Source: JAKAVK01 sp964419095
Lineage (GTDB): Archaea > Micrarchaeota > Micrarchaeia > Micrarchaeales > CABMGC01
Direction of reading: 5' to 3'
NCBI GenBank assembly: GCA_964419095.1
Contig: CAYQOG010000027.1
Coordinates: 1-11,448 of the forward strand
Length of the DNA stretch: 11,448 bases
The number at the start of each line of letters is the position of its first letter. Position 1 is the stretch's first letter. The position numbers and the translations under genes were made by a program. Shown in pieces: positions 11,366 to 11,448 of the stretch. The notes beneath the pieces were generated by a model. It was not told where the DNA came from, made no database searches, and saw nothing but the letters and a program-made list of their open reading frames with translations.

Positions 11366-11448
11366 TTAATTATGAGATGATTGAGTCGTTGCATCCAGAG
11401 TTATATTAACCTTTTCCAGCACGCCAGCAGCTGCCGTATCAATTCCAT
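11366..11448 (-). CDS. Possible C-terminal end of a gene running off the right edge
   Basis: The minus strand has an open frame from the window edge to TAA at 11368-11366, 26 codons, reading G-I-D-T-A-A-A-G-V-L-E-K-V-N-I-T-L-D-A and then T-T-Q-S-S-H-N. The composition is protein-like and ends 31 bp before the TatD start. It is too short to identify. An alternative frame stops at TAA about 11401-11403. A TATA-like AATATAA inside this stretch could instead mean the region is non-coding. Confidence 0.3.
   Translation of the reverse strand, partial: GIDTAAAGVLEKVNITLDATTQSSHN

Noticed and set aside
1..11448. CRISPR array or other long tandem repeats
   Set aside because: No regularly spaced repeats were seen. 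The only direct repeats are the short pairs at 1067-1090 and 1251-1293.

Overview
The window is archaeal chromosome. It carries an MCM replicative helicase, an archaeal presenilin-type intramembrane protease, RNA polymerase subunits D and N, ribosomal proteins uS2, uS9, uL13 and eL18, a UPF0147 protein, a class III-signal pilin-like protein, TATA boxes about 25-30 nt upstream of starts, GGTGA-type ribosome binding sites, and a tRNA with a bulge-helix-bulge intron. Tight packing, short proteins (190-aa RpoD without a Fe-S domain), heavy AUA use and an unusual tRNA intron suggest a small-genome DPANN-type lineage such as Micrarchaeota. The lineage is an inference; only the archaeal domain is firm.

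Layout. Positions 1-1300 are an accessory patch. It holds an IS200/IS605-like right-end hairpin at the window edge. Next, on the minus strand, come a HEPN gene and an overlapping nucleotidyltransferase (MNT) gene whose N-terminus looks like a ribbon-helix-helix DNA-binding domain. Upstream of these are a promoter covered by two copies of a 10-bp near-palindrome and a short transposase-like ORF remnant. Positions 1323-4594 hold mcm and the presenilin homologue on the plus strand. From 4582 to the right edge everything reads on the minus strand.

The minus-strand block, in transcription order from the right edge, is: tail of an unknown gene, a TatD-like nuclease, tRNA-Arg(TCT), UPF0147, rpoD, tRNA-Leu(GAG), rpl18e, rpl13, rps9, rpoN, a tRNA-Pro-like gene with a T-loop intron, two unknown genes (the second winged-helix-like), rps2, a pilin-like protein, and an unknown protein with a broken HExxH-like motif. 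The run rpoD - tRNA-Leu - eL18 - uL13 - uS9 - RpoN ... uS2 is the classic archaeal S9/S2 cluster. The usual rpoK and enolase genes are absent, and the tRNA-Pro plus two unknown genes sit in their place.

The most notable item is the tRNA at 7609-7703. Its T-loop is interrupted by a 21-nt insert. The insert and its flanks fold into a bulge-helix-bulge motif with a 4-bp central helix and two 3-nt bulges. Cutting it by the standard rule restores exactly the TTCAAAT T-loop seen in the other two tRNAs here. The same tRNA reads as anticodon AGG with discriminator G, which is odd for an archaeal tRNA-Pro.
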